NCBI RefSeq assembly: GCF_901000735.1
Contig: NC_081547.1
Location: 2,666,001 to 2,730,000 of the forward strand
Origin: Corylus avellana
Lineage: Eukaryota; Streptophyta; Magnoliopsida; Fagales; Betulaceae
Reading direction: 5' to 3'
Length of the DNA stretch: 64,000 bases
This document shows positions 50,804 through 62,851 of this stretch, in pieces. The notes under the pieces were generated by a model. That model ran no database searches. It was not told where the DNA came from and saw only the letters and a program-made list of their open reading frames with translations. The position numbers and the translations under genes were made by a program. Position 1 is the stretch's first letter, and each line of letters begins with the position of its first letter.

Positions 50804-50913
50804 AGAAGCTACGCACAGAGCACGAGAGCGTGTCATCATTATAAGAAACCACGCATGAAGAGCTCAAAGCCAAACTACAGAGAGCAAAAATTCGTAACGG
50901 AAAGGAAAGAATA

Positions 50914-51186
50914 ATGGAGAAGAATCAGGAACAGAAGGAGAGAAAGCCAGAAAGTGTAGAAGGGCTTCCTATGGAGGACAGCCCCTATTTGCAGCACAAG
51001 GACCTGGAAGATTACAAGCGCCAGGGTTATGGAACCGAAGGCCATCTCCAGCCCAAGCCTGGTCGCGGCGCCGGCTCCACTGATGCCCCCACACTTTCTG
51101 GTGCCGCTGTCTCCTCTGAAGCTGATGCTGCTGCCACTGATCCCATTAAACGCCAAGGGCCGGAGACCCATAACTTCATATTGTAG
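50914..51186 (+). CDS. Late embryogenesis abundant protein, group 6 (LEA18 type)
   Basis: This is a small, very hydrophilic, probably disordered protein of 90 residues in one exon. Conserved group-6 blocks are LPMEDSPYLQHKDLEDYKRQ, GYGTEGHLQPKPGRGAGSTD, APTLSG and the closing KRQG motif. It has no signal peptide, Cys or Trp. Proteins of this group accumulate in dry seed and under water deficit and are thought to protect other proteins and membranes. The upstream ABRE cluster and the TATAAG near 50840 agree with ABA or desiccation control. The ATG at 50914 is the first in the transcript and follows a purine-rich leader. Confidence 0.92.
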   Translation: MEKNQEQKERKPESVEGLPMEDSPYLQHKDLEDYKRQGYGTEGHLQPKPGRGAGSTDAPTLSGAAVSSEADAAATDPIKRQGPETHNFIL

Positions 51187-51564
51187 GCTTAAGTGAATGC
51201 AATTTGCTGCAATTATTCTACCATATTAGAGTATTAGTTTAATTAATTAATTGCTTTTTTATCAGTGTAACGGTATAAGTGGTGCCAACTGCCAAGGTTA
51301 TGATTTCGACCATTGTTTGATCATTTACCTTTTATTTCTATCAAATTTTGAAAATAAAATGTGAAATATTCGAAATTATAAGAAAGTAGAGTATAATTTT
51401 TTATTTCTTAAACTAATATTGCCTCCTACTTGTATAGCATAAATAACAATTTTTTCTTCAGGGAAAATATAGTGTGCTGCAAATTCTGAACAATATTATG
51501 AATAAAAAATGTGTAGCAGCAGAAGAGATGAAAGAAGAAGAAAAAAAAGTTCAAATATATATTT

Positions 51565-51825
51565 AAATAAATTTTTGGGTAAATAACATGCGTTTACAGT
51601 TTTTTAAGGTTTTACAAAATGGGGATTTTTCAATTTTATTTTTTAGGTTTAATTTTTTTTTTCTTTCTAATTTTTAGGACACGTGTATTTTTATATGGTG
51701 AAAAATACAAGTTGGTCTTTTTCCGTAGGTGTCTGGTTGGTCTTTTTTGGCCAAGTACCACAAGTGAGAAAAAAAAATAAATAAATAAAAAACTGCAAAC
51801 CTGCAATCCTTATAAAAACAGTTTT
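51565..51825. repeat. Remnant related to the 25.4-26.1 kb foldback element
   Basis: CACAAGTGAGAAAAAAAAAT followed by AAACTGCAAACCTGCAATC near 51760-51812 matches TAGGTGAGAAAAAAATAAAA and ACTGCAAATCTAG near 26030-26060. The shared TTTAGGTTTAATTTTT block also recurs. This copy lacks the GC-rich core. Confidence 0.5.
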
Positions 51826-52695
51826 TGACTGTTGAAACAACATTTACGAATTTGCTGATGGTAGGGCAGTGCAACACACCGTAAAGGTATGGCCCATGGG
51901 CTATGGTGCCAGTGTTCCTAGTCGAAGCCCTAAATAAAGAGAGTTGGCCTACAAGGCAAACGCTGAGGCATTCAAAGAGGAGTTGCGCGGGCCATCTTGC
52001 TAGAAAGGGGTGGATCCACGGAAGGCACACTGTACACTCTGGGAGTGGGGGTTAAACGGCGCAGCTTAATAAAAAATAAATAAATAAAGGAAAAGAAAAA
52101 GAAATAAATAAGACACACACATGAGTGGCATCTACGTGAGTCATGATATCCATGCCATGATTGATACGAGGTGAAAAATATCCATGCCAAATACGTAAAC
52201 ATGCATCAAGTGTACAAGTGATAAGCATAATATGTCATGTCATGCTCAGAATTATAAGGGACATTCATGATGTGTCACGCTCAGGAAAGAAAAAAGTTTC
52301 GCATGAATATGCTACAGTATGTTTCTCTTTTGTCATGTTATAAATCAGCATGATCATTACAATCAGCACCCTTCCGAAGATATTAGAAAATTCTGTAATT
52401 TGGGATAAAACTTTTGTATTGATAACAATTAAGTCTTATCCAAACTTTTACATTCGGTACATTCACTACTAATCTGCTATCTTCTCGATCTTGTTCTTCC
52501 CCATTTTTTAACCTTTACATTGGGCACATCCATAAAAATTCAGTTACATTTTAATTCCCAAGGGATTATTACTTTCCTTTTTCTTTTTTAAGAAATTACT
52601 GTATTGATTTATGTGGTTTAGACCATTTTCTAATAATTTCTTAAATTTTCAATTTTATCTTTTAGATCCTTCTATTTTTCGACTATATAAAATGA

Positions 52696-53382
52696 AGAGA
52701 AATATTATGAGTAAATAAGTTTTTTATATTTTGTCAATATTTTTTTATAAATTCAATAGATCAACTATTAAATTTGTGAAATTTATCATTGACTTATGTA
52801 GAGTCCGTTTGGGAGTACTATTTCAATAAGTACGATTTTAAAAATTTCCTTTTTAAAAATTGCGTTTTTAAAATCGCTACTTTTTAAAATCGCACAAGCG
52901 TTTGGTAAAACATACTAAAAAGTATTTTTTTTATCAATTGAGTGTTTGGATAACATTAGCATATAATTTCGGTTTCATGACCAAATTACCAATAAGGATG
53001 AACAAGACAAAGAGGATGAAGAAAAAAAAAAAAAGAGAAAATAAGGCTTTTAATATATTTTAGGTGGGTATTCTTGGTATTTTTTTCATTCTCGTTCTTA
53101 AAAAGGTAACTATTGCACCAAATATATTTTTAATAGAAATCGTGATTTTGTTTTAAATTCGCACTTTTTCAAATAAGCATCATCTAATCAGCTTATGGAA
53201 ATCGCAGATTTTTTTGCGATTTTAAAATATACGTTTTTAAAATCGCAATCCCAAACACCCTAAAGTTACGATTTGGTTTAAAATCACATATTATTTTTTA
53301 AAAAACGCACTCCCAAACGCACCCTTATAAGATGAGATTAACCAAATATGGAAAAAAAAAAATATTGACCCCTAACATTTTC
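52696..53382. mobile_element. MITE, family A copy 3, interrupted by another element
   Basis: The left part (52700-52800) matches the reverse of the 45.9-kb copy through ATAAATTCAATAGATCAACT and TTGTGAAATTTATCATTGAC. The right part (53325-53382) matches its other end through TTATAAGATGAGATTAACCA and ATATTGACCCCTAACATT. Between them is a separate foldback element. Confidence 0.7.
52801..53324. mobile_element. Foldback element nested in MITE family A
   Basis: The left end GAGTCCGTTTGGGAGTACTA and the reverse of the right end, GGGTGCGTTTGGGAGTGCGT, are inverted repeats. Inner copies of AAAATCGC and GCGATTTTAAAA face each other. The ends resemble PIF/Harbinger (Tourist-like) termini, but a clean TTA target duplication is not visible. 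Confidence 0.65.
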
Positions 53383-53435
53383 TCTAAAATGAATCATTTT
53401 ATTCAATTCCACACAAATTTTGTTTTTTGCTTCTC

Positions 53436-54060
53436 TTTTTTTTTTTTTTTTTTTGAAAAATATGAAACTTTCATTGATGAAATTTTATGAGCATAAAACC
53501 CTTACATCACAGAGCATACAACTCTGAAAAATCATAGCTAAAAGCTATGAAGGTTACAAAGTCATAAAAATGGCTTCAAGCTTCCGCTAACCCATGTACA
53601 ATTATATTTAAGGAATAAATCTGCTTCGTGCAAACTAAATCTAAGACATGGATAGCTCAAATACAAAACAAAAATAAAAAACAACTAGAAACTAAAAAGC
53701 CAGCCGTGAGAGTTAAGCCCCCACACTGATCTATTCCATCATCAACTTGAAGGCCAGGACAATAAATCCATCTTCAACCCGAAGGCCAGGACAAACAAAA
53801 TAAAAAACAAAAACTAAAAATCCCACAAACAGCAGCGGAGGAGCACGACATCGTAGACATCATTTCGGAAGACGCGCCTTGGCCAAAAAAGACGATCAGA
53901 TCTAAGGTTAAAGAAACTAAATATAGATCTACAAACTTAATTTAAAGCAACTTACCAGAAACGAAGACCGGTGGAGCCTACAGAGAAGACACCGAGCACT
54001 GCTATCGTAAAAGGGGAGATCTTCCCTCCTCTTGAAAGAAGATTCGTCTGATATTGTTGG
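53436..54060 (-). mobile_element. LINE-like retroelement 3' region, minus strand
   Basis: A poly(T) run (53436-53454) is the A tail on the minus strand. It is preceded there by TTCATCAATGAAAGTTTCAT plus ATTTTTC, a typical plant LINE 3' end. The next 600 bases are less AT-rich than the flanks, with direct repeats of GAAGGCCAGGACAA, and read as untranslated region. The 5' boundary is a guess, since no firm target duplication was found. Confidence 0.55.
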
Positions 54061-54393
54061 ACAAATTCTTGTCATTTACGATGCCTCATTTTAAAGAAAA
54101 CTCTTGAATATGGTCCATTAAATGCTTGTCACGTGACAAGCTTGTAGCCATTGAGTTATTTTTCATGATAATGCTAATTGAGTGGGCTTATGCATATTTA
54201 TTGTACCAACAGTGGAGATTTTGGACTCATTGAATGATTATTGTATAATTGGGTAGCTTGGTTGACAAGCAAAATGCTAGCTATAGTTTGTTGAATTAAA
54301 ATTTTAGGGTTGTACAGAATAATCATTCCGCGTAACAAACATAACTTAAATCTTTACATGAAAATAAAACAACTCTCAAATTTCCCTATATTA

Positions 54394-54417
54394 ATTATTA
54401 TTATTATTATTATTATT
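54394..54417 (+). repeat. (TTA)n microsatellite
   Basis: About eight consecutive ATT units. Confidence 0.9.
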
Positions 54418-55560
54418 TCATCTTAGCAAGTACTTTGTGGGAAGTGTTTTTTTTTTTTTTTTAAGCTACCCTACATGCTTGGACGGTAATAGACCTTCAG
54501 TTTGGATGGAGTCAATTTGGAACTCTCCTAGCATTTCGCTAGCAAAGTATATTCTCTGGGGTTGAATAATCTGATTATAGAAGGAATTTTTTTTTTTTGG
54601 TAATAACTGATTTTAGAGGGAGATTTTTTTTGAAGCTATTCAAAACAAAATACGCTTAACTAATTATCGTACCCTAATTAGTTAACGCGCGGTAGTCTAT
54701 CTCTTACTTAATGGAGATGATCCTCTTATCTGTAATCTTTTTTGCTAATTTTTGAATAAAGAAAAGAAAAAAGTACTAGATGTTTTCTTGTTAGATGATC
54801 ATGATCCGACTAGGTTGTCTCAAACTAGGTTCCGTATAATTTTTCGTCATGGATTAACTCGTTTGGGTTTAAGGTTTGGCATACTCGTATATCATTGTAA
54901 GACGAATATATTGTGTATGGATTGTAACACTCGAGATTCCAAGGGAAAACCATTAACTTGAAATGATGTCCTATTCCAAATTTGTCGTATGAAGATGCTA
55001 ATCGTGTTGGTTATTCACGTTATATCATTATTTGCGCTTACATTAATAAAAGTTTAAAAACGTATTTTTTTATAATTAAAATTGGAGGAAGAATAAATAC
55101 ATACTTCTTTTTTATATGAAGTCTGGGACAGCTACAATAATGTTGAAAGAGTTTTAATTTCCTGTAATGAATACTTGTTATGAACCGATTATGCAACCAA
55201 ATGGTAGATCAATGGATGAATGATTTACGTATATAGGTCAAGAATGTATATTTAAAACTATTTTCAAGTTACTTTTATATGTTTTAAATGATAATAAAAT
55301 TTTGTTAAATTATTAATTTATTTCGTTAAATATATTCTTCAATTTTTTAATTTTTTATTATTATTTTTTTCAACTCTATCTTTTAACCTTGATCTCTTGT
55401 AAATCAAAATCCTAGCTCGGGTGCCGCTTGGGGAAAGGGAGCTAGGAAGAAGAGATAAGAGATGTGAATCAATGATCACTGCTTTTATATGTTTTATGAG
55501 AAGGATGATCTCTGCTTTATGTGTTTTATTAGAAGGATCAACGACCTTTGTTTCATGAGA

Positions 55561-55580
55561 ATATATATATATATATATAT
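55561..55580 (+). repeat. (AT)10 microsatellite
   Basis: Ten AT units directly abut the left end of the following foldback element. Confidence 0.95.
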
Positions 55581-55582
55581 GG

Positions 55583-56048
55583 AGAAAATTCACTTTACCC
55601 TGAAGTTTTAAGAGTTTTTCAATTTGAACCCCAATGTTTAAAGTTTGGCAATGTATCACTCTAATGTTTCAAAAAATTTTAATTCAAACCTTCCGTTACT
55701 AATTTTCGTGTAATTGGACGGAAACCATCCTACGTGCGTCTCACGTGGGATTTTGATGCCCTCTATTCCAATGTTGCCCTCATTAAAACTTATGAAATTA
55801 TGTAATTACCCTCATTATGGTAATTACATAATTTCAAAGGTTTTAATGATGAAAAAATTGAAATAGAGGGCATCAAAATCCCACGTGAAATGCACCTAGG
55901 ATGTTTCCGTCCAATTAGACGAAAATAAGTAACGGATGATCTGAATTGAAAATTTTTGAAATATTATGGGGTACATTGCCAATTTTTAGACATTTTGATT
56001 CAAATTGAAAAACCTCTAAAATTTCAGGGGTAAAGTGAATCTAACCCA
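55583..56048. mobile_element. Foldback MITE, 466 bp, well preserved
   Basis: AGAAAATTCACTTTACCCTG at the left is complementary to the right end CAGGGGTAAAGTGAATCTAA. The arms run about 210 bp each, through CCGTTACTAATTTTCGT, ATTGGACGGAAACCATCC and CACGTGGGATTTTGATGCCC, to a centre of TAATTACC and GGTAATTA. The near-complete pairing suggests a rather young insertion. Confidence 0.8.
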
Positions 56049-57343
56049 ATAGAGATTTATATTATATGCTAACACATAGTATTTTTAACTGGTTATTAAC
56101 TTGATGCGTATTTGTTAATAAATTGATTAAGTGGATATATCATAAGCTGACGAAATGGTTGTTTTCTTTAATTTTATATATCACTTTGTGGGGCCAAAGC
56201 AAGAGAATATATAACCATCTCTTCTCCGCGTGAAAGGTTAATGCATGCAGTAATATTTAATTTAACTGGGCCGGAAAGAATAACCTCCTCTTGTCTGCCT
56301 GAAAGGTTATATATTGATTGCAGTAAAATCATGGGGTCATGGGTGCAAACTTCCTGTATTATTTATTATATATCACCACTTATCTTAAAGGATTATGTTA
56401 TGCAAGCTTATCATATTAAATTATTATTTATTGTAAAATTTTAAATTGATAAGAATCTACCAATTTAATTATTTAATTAATATTATAACATTATTTGAGT
56501 GGCAAATTTTCTGATTGGTTGAAAATTTAAAACTAAGAAAGTGATGAGTGATTAATTGTTAAGTGTATAGATAAGTAAGGAGTCAATCACATTCATGCCA
56601 GGTGTATACTATGAATGAAGCGGCTTGATTTCCTTCTTTCTAAAAGGTAAATTAAAGAGCCTAAGAGGGAGGGACCCTTGAATCACATTCCGTCACAAGT
56701 CGTCCATGACAAAACGTTTAATCTTCATATGCAGACATTCATACGCCACAAAAATCACAAAAATCTGTGATATGAAAGTAAACCTATCGAACCCAGCAAA
56801 TCACATAAATAAATAATAATAAATAAATAAATCGAAAAAAATGTTGGCAATCGTATCAACTTGCGGTGAGAATAAGGCGATCGAACAGAGAGAAACTAGC
56901 ATACATTAAATGAACTGGATATATGTCTTTTTCTTTCGCCACTCTCTTTCCATACCTTTTTTTTGCCACTAACATGCAAAAGCTGATGTTATATTATAAT
57001 TGTGTCATTGGTCTTCTTTCGTAACTATTCAAATTTCGACCACAAAGTACGTAGCATTTTTTAAATACCATAATTATCATTACCCTACTTGGGCATGCCG
57101 AAACCCACTTTACTTCTGCCATAACAATGATCATGTTTCTGTTTCAAAATTGAGCAATTTTTTTTTTTTTTTTTTAAATCAAAATATTTAGGAAATTAAA
57201 CAATTTAATAGACGATTCTTTCACTCTGTTTGCAGCAAGATATATATCCATTCATATCCTTTCCTTGCTTTTCAGCGTTTCTTTACTTTATATTCCACAT
57301 GTCTCCCCCCATGTCTCTCTCCTAATGAAGTACCTTCTTCTTT

Positions 57344-57351
57344 CTATAAAT
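57344..57351 (+). promoter_or_regulatory. Candidate TATA box of the Ser/Asn-rich gene
   Basis: CTATAAAT lies 78 bases before the ATG at 57429, leaving a leader of about 45 bases. Confidence 0.6.
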
Positions 57352-57428
57352 CTTAACTCTCTTTATTCTTTTTATCTTCATAGGAGACTCAAACAGTTTT
57401 TTAATTTATCTATCTTCTACAATTGGAG

Positions 57429-58490
57429 ATGGCAACAGACTGTGCCAAAGACAAATGGGAACATTCTAATTTAGCGCAAGATGTATCAGAAGAAGATGAA
57501 GATTTATCGTTTTGTGATCTACCAGTCATTAACTGTTTGACGAAAGAAGACGACAATCAATCAAGAAAAGAAGACGCTTTGGATATCGAAAACCAGGAAG
57601 ATCAGTTCGATTTCAGCTCAACGGGCGGCTCTGTTTTGAAAGAGTCTAAAATGTGCGCCGCCGATGAGGTTTTCTTCCAGGGTCGAATCCTCCCACTACG
57701 TCTCTCAGTCAGCTCAGACACGGGCTTGCCCCGTTTCCAGCATGATCAAATCCAAAAATTTACACGCTCCGAGTCCATGGACCATCGCTCAACGGGTGGG
57801 TTCGCCAGCAACAATAGCAGCCGAAGCAGCAGCACAAGAAGCTACAACTCATCAAGCAGCAATAGCTCCAGCAGTACCACCATCAGACGAACAAATTACA
57901 AGCCCAAATTTCAAAACGCTTTCCTTACATGCCCAAGTCCGAAACCCCAAATCAAGTTATCCACGACCCACCAAGGTACCGTCGGTATCCGGATCCGGAA
58001 TTCATCCACGTGGGACTATTTACGGGTGGGCTTGCTTCCCACTCCAGAGATTGGATTGCAAGACCTCAAGGTTCGTAGAAACAGCAGCGTTAACAAAAGT
58101 TCCGTCAGCCGTAATAGCAGTCAGGGTAGTAGTAGCAATAGCGTCATCGTCAAAAACAGCGCAAAGATTAGCACCGGTTGTCGAGGCGAAAAACAGAGGA
58201 CGCCGGGATTCTTGGAGAAGGGCATCGGGGGATTGCTGAATGGTTGCAAGTGTTTGGATGAAACAGTTTCGTCAAAAGCAGTCATCATTAAGAGCAGTAA
58301 CGCAAATAACAACAATAGTGAAAGTAGCGCAACGCATGCGAAGAAAGAAAAATTGTTGGAGGTGAAGATGAAAAAGAAGGACGAAAAGCAGCAGCTGCAG
58401 GGAAAGCAAGCCATGTCACGCCATCGAACGTCTGAGTGGCTAAAGGAGCTTCCGCATGCAGTCTATCCTCCAGAGGGTCAGACTGATTAA
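57429..58490 (+). CDS. Ser/Asn-rich plant protein of unknown function
   Basis: Single exon, 353 residues from the ATG at 57429. The first 60 residues are acidic (VSEEDEDLSFCDLPV). A short conserved block around residue 80, EVFFQGRILPLRLSVSSD, recalls the motif found in membrane-associated kinase regulator (MAKR)-like proteins. It is followed by a basic segment with FTRSESMDHRSTGG, a Ser/Asn-rich low-complexity tract (about 124-150), a second Ser-rich stretch near 218-245, a Lys-rich region and the end EWLKELPHAV. There is no signal peptide or membrane segment. Codon use and the conserved blocks show it is a real gene. The MAKR likeness is weak, and I do not assign a function. It could be phosphorylated at the many RxxS sites, but that is only inference. 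Confidence 0.82.
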   Translation: MATDCAKDKWEHSNLAQDVSEEDEDLSFCDLPVINCLTKEDDNQSRKEDALDIENQEDQFDFSSTGGSVLKESKMCAADEVFFQGRILPLRLSVSSDTGLPRFQHDQIQKFTRSESMDHRSTGGFASNNSSRSSSTRSYNSSSSNSSSSTTIRRTNYKPKFQNAFLTCPSPKPQIKLSTTHQGTVGIRIRNSSTWDYLRVGLLPTPEIGLQDLKVRRNSSVNKSSVSRNSSQGSSSNSVIVKNSAKISTGCRGEKQRTPGFLEKGIGGLLNGCKCLDETVSSKAVIIKSSNANNNNSESSATHAKKEKLLEVKMKKKDEKQQLQGKQAMSRHRTSEWLKELPHAVYPPEGQTD

Positions 58491-59868
58491 CAAAATAAAA
58501 TATGCTTCGATCGCATGCCTGTATTCCTTTTAGTTTCATTGTCTTTTTGTTTTTGTTTTGGACTTTAGTTTAAATTAGATTATGATTTTCCAGTGGGGCT
58601 CTGTTATCAAGAACTCTCCCTTTCCTGAGGGAACGAGGTTGTTATCTTCTTTTTTTTTTTTCTTCTTTTTTTTTTTGGAGGGGCAGAGAGTGTAGAGTAA
58701 AATTAATGATTGAGGTTTGTAGCCGTGATGGGTGGAAATGACGCACCTCTCAACAGAGGTGACGGTGTTGGCGGTGGTGCTTGTCATGATTAAAGTGTGA
58801 GCTTTGATGCTTTATGGGTGGATGGTGTCGAACGTGGAAAATAGCATTTCATGACTATCACAAGGCCACACCATAGGGAGACATGCAGACAGACAGTGGG
58901 AGCTAATTAAAGAAAAAGCTTGTGTCAACGATAAATGGAAAAAAGTTGGTTGGAAAAATTGAATTGAAGATATTAGAAAATAAAAGGCAAATTATTGGTT
59001 TAAGAGCATTTTGGTTGCGCTAGCAGCCAAATGTAGTAAAAATTAGCACCCAATATATCTTAAATAGCAAAAACGAAAGCTACTTATTAGTATTAGCCAA
59101 TTTTGGTTATCAATGTAGCTTAATAATTCACAAATAAATTAATAATAAAAAATTTAGTATGATTCTCTCTTTTCCCTTAAAGTGGTTGACCTTAAAAATA
59201 AAGATTGCGATGCAGGTGTTTTGAGAAAATTATTAGCTAAAATAAAAAATGGTAGAGAGTGATGACTAGTTAGACTGTTTTCTCATCTAGGGGGTGGCTC
59301 AACTACTCCTTAACTTCTCAAGGTAGCTCGACTAACCTTGTAGCCGTATGAGTTTTTTAAGGTGGCTTTAACCTTTTGGGTTGAATGAAAGAGTTTTCGG
59401 GGGTAACTCAAGCCACTAGTTAAGGAGATAATTACTTGAAAGTTTACTAAGAGTATATTAATATACATATTATAACACAATTTATAGTACAAAAACTTAA
59501 AATAATGAACTTGGGTCTATTTAGATATATTAATTATTATTTCTCTTTATACTTTATCAATTTAGAACACAGCACTTATAATGCACTTACAAAATCATCC
59601 CCTAACTTTTTGGGGTGGGCTAACCGCCCACAAGACTTCTTCAAGGGTGGTTGGACCCCCCCCCCCCCAGGTAAAGGGTTGAGGAAGTGGTCCAATTTTA
59701 TTTTTTTTTAACAAGTTATTTTGTTTAAATTTGAGGTCACATTTTGTACAAATGGAAACATTTTATTGGTCTCTGATGGCTTTTTGTACAAGTTGCAAAA
59801 GTTTTATTAAGTTTTTAAACCATAAATAATTAATGGAAGTAGCAAATTGATAAACCTAGAAAGTACAA

Positions 59869-59985
59869 GGTTTCAAAGGAATAGTTCAATCGGCTGTAAA
59901 TTACGTCTCATAAAGCGGATGTCATTAGTTTTAATTCTCCATCCCCTTCCCCTTCCCTTGTGTGAACGTGTGAAAAAAAAAAAAA
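59869..59985 (+). mobile_element. SINE, same family as 42447-42548
   Basis: AATAGTTCAATCGGCTGTAA is an A-box region and GCGGATGTCATTAGTTTTAA plus TTCTCC a B box. CTTGTGTGAACGTGTG and a poly(A) tail follow. A 9-bp direct repeat AAAGTACAA at 59860-59868 and 59986-59994 is the likely target duplication. The B box has lost the central TTCGAA, so the copy is probably silent. Confidence 0.8.
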
Positions 59986-60293
59986 AAAGTACAAATATCA
60001 ATTTTCTCAGTTTTTAAAATTAGTACCTTTTTTATAAAGAGATAAATCATAGGTATCAATAATGCATTTAAGCCTGTGTGATGTTTTATGTTGATATTTC
60101 TTATAACCACACATTTGAACTAGTGCTCTTGATATTTATAGGAAATGCGATATCCGAAATAAGGCTATTTTTGTTATTTTGCATGAGAAAAGTGATTTCA
60201 GAACTATTGAGCACTGTTCCCATACAGTAAAATGCAAAATAATAGTTTCTAATATTGAAAATAACATAATAATAATGAAAAAAAAAAAAAAAA

Positions 60294-60317
60294 AAGAAGA
60301 AGAAGAAGAAGAAGAAG
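60294..60317 (+). repeat. (AAG)n microsatellite after an A run
   Basis: An A run grades into about eight AAG units. Confidence 0.9.
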
Positions 60318-62357
60318 ATAAGGCTTAAACTATGTTTTACTTTTATCTATTAAAGATTCATAGGGCCTAAACTATTACTACGAGATCTATGAATTGTACT
60401 TTTAGATACTGTACCCAAACAACTGTACAGACTTGTTTGGAAAGAAAATACAAAAGCTGTGGAAATGTTTCGGCCTTCACTCGGGAAAAAAGGCCCCATT
60501 TGAGTGTAGTTGTGATTTTCATGGTCGGGCCGTCTCTAAATCCATAAAATTAAGCCCACAAAATCACTGATTTTTCTGAGCGAGTACGGACCTTATCTTC
60601 CGGTCTGTTTGATGCCGGAAGGAAATCATATATTTATTTTATAAATTTTTTAATATTATTCTTGATTACTCCCCTAAAAATTCAATCGGAGAATTAAATA
60701 GGGGTCTAGAAATGTTTGCATAGGTGGGCCGCCTTGAAGACAGCTTGGGAACATGTTGCAGCACCCCAGGACCCACATCCCAATTTTTCTTTCTCTACCC
60801 AAATTTTAGAAAATTCAGATTTTTTTTTTTTTTTTTTTCGAGGAAATCTAAATCCAAAATTGTTGGAGAACGAGATCTGTTTTGTTCCATCCATCAATTT
60901 AGACATTAATTGGTGTAGACGTAAAGTCTGGTAACCAGGCTGTGGATTTAGCAATTCCCCATTTTTTAAGTTAAAGAATTCTAAATTTCCAGACCTAGTC
61001 TAGAAGTTGAAAAGTTTTAAAGCATACCAAATCAAAGTCAAACGTTGTTGAAATGGGATGCCCTATTTTTCTACTCTTTCCCAGGATTTGTTGGCACTTT
61101 TGCGTATTGATATGGGTTTTATTTGTCTGAAATTCTGGGAAATTACAAGCATTTGTTGTTTGCTAAAACGTGACAGAAAACTTATATATGTATTTTATAT
61201 ATCAAATTAATATTTTAATTTGACACGCATCTTTTTCCAACTCCAGGAATTTTAAACAAAATAGATAGGAATAGATTCTTCTCAATTATTTATTTACTTA
61301 TAAGAGATAGCATTTGCCGACTGTTTTGTTTTTTATCACATAAAATTGTTGTAGATTAATATAAAGCCCATCTACATTTAGACACAAAGGCCACATATTT
61401 TTCAAAACCTTTTTCTTTTTTTTCTTTTTTTTCAAAACAAAAATATTAATGAAGTACTTAAAAACAAAATACTTAAAATTATATATTTTTTATATTATAT
61501 CAGAACATTTTTTTTTTTTTTTTAAAAAAAAACCCCAATAAAAATTAACAAATCAAGCCAATCATTCCATAGTGGACTGATGCCTAGATCTTTAAATTAA
61601 GACACGCGTCACCGTCTAGCCTTTGGTAAAACAAATGGATTAGAAAAATGGGAACGTAAAAAAAAGTTTCAAAACAAATAGCGGTAGCTGTATTATCTCC
61701 ATGATTTTCAAGGACTCGGCTTTTGACTTATTCATCGACCAGGTAGTGGAGACGACTTCCGGTGACTTCGCTGCCGCACCAATGAAAAAAAACATCAGAG
61801 GTTAACAAAGATTTATTAAACTTATGGGTGAAGAAAAATAAAATAATTAATTAAAATAAATGTAATGAGTAATAATGAATGAGTTACATATCAATTTAAT
61901 AAAATTTTTGTTAGTAACAAATTTAGTATCTCTAATATTTTTATAATAGAAATGGCTACATAGCTATTCTTACCAGCTCAACCGCCTTCATGGTTGGCCG
62001 CACGACTGTTCTTTCCCTCTTTAAGATGGTCACACAATTATATGAGCTTAACTTTTGCAGAAATATGAGTTAATTGATTGTTTATAAATATTATGAGTGA
62101 CACTATTAATTAACTCTTAGATTAGTTTTTATTAAACAAAAAATCAATAATGGATTAACAATACCACATCGTCATAGTGGGATAATAGTAGAATGAGAGC
62201 TTGATATATAGTATTAAATTTTTAAAAAATATTCTTACAACAAAATAAGAGTATAGTTTGAGAAGTAGTTTATGTTAAATGAATTATTTGTTAATGTATT
62301 TATTTGTAATCAATAAATATCGAAAGAGCAATCTCTACATTTCCATTTTATATTTTA

Positions 62358-62851
62358 GAGGTAATTACTTTTTGTCCTCATGAATTACAGTGTCTAAGCA
62401 CTTTTCTTCCATAAACTACTAATTATGACACCTGATCCCATCAAACTATCATCTTATGACAAAAAGCCCATTCCCGTCAGTCGAAGAGGTTAAAATTAAC
62501 CGTCAATGGTCATGTGCAAGTCATGTGCCATTTTAAATTTTTTTTCTTCCACTTTTGCCTTCATTTTAAATTATTTTCATGTGTTGAATTAGGGTTTAGG
62601 AGGGTATAAGTGTCATTTTTTCGGTCTGAAATTAGGACAAAAGTTGAAGAAAAAAATTTAAAATGGCTCATGATTTGCACATGACCGTTGATTGTCAATT
62701 TTAACTCTTTTGAATGATGGAATGAGGTTTTTTATCATAAAATGATAGTTTAATAGGACCAGGTGTCATAATTAATAGTTCATAAAAAAAAAAATATACA
62801 AAAAAATACAAAAACATTGTAGTTCATTTGGGCAAAAAAGTAATTACCCCT
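62358..62851. mobile_element. Foldback MITE, about 494 bp
   Basis: GAGGTAATTACTTTTTGTCC at the left is complementary to the right end AAAAAAGTAATTACCCC. The arms run about 200 bp through GACACCTGATCCCATCAAAC, AACCGTCAATGGTCATGTGC and AAATTTTTTTTCTTC, with scattered mismatches. It has no coding content. Confidence 0.75.

Larger units (their letters stand above)
51187..57343. other. Six-kilobase repeat-rich spacer
   Basis: No gene is visible. It contains a foldback remnant (51565-51825), a nested MITE pair, the 3' end of a minus-strand LINE-like element, microsatellites and a 466-bp foldback, listed separately. Patches at 51840-52060 and 54750-54960 are less AT-rich but carry no recognisable protein. 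Confidence 0.55.

Noticed and set aside
51674..52343. Possible small membrane protein genes
   Set aside because: The frames run through repeat-derived and T-rich sequence; the apparent hydrophobic stretches come from poly(T).
54752..54961. A 69-codon frame possibly from a transposon protein
   Set aside because: No motif of integrase, transposase or reverse transcriptase can be seen.
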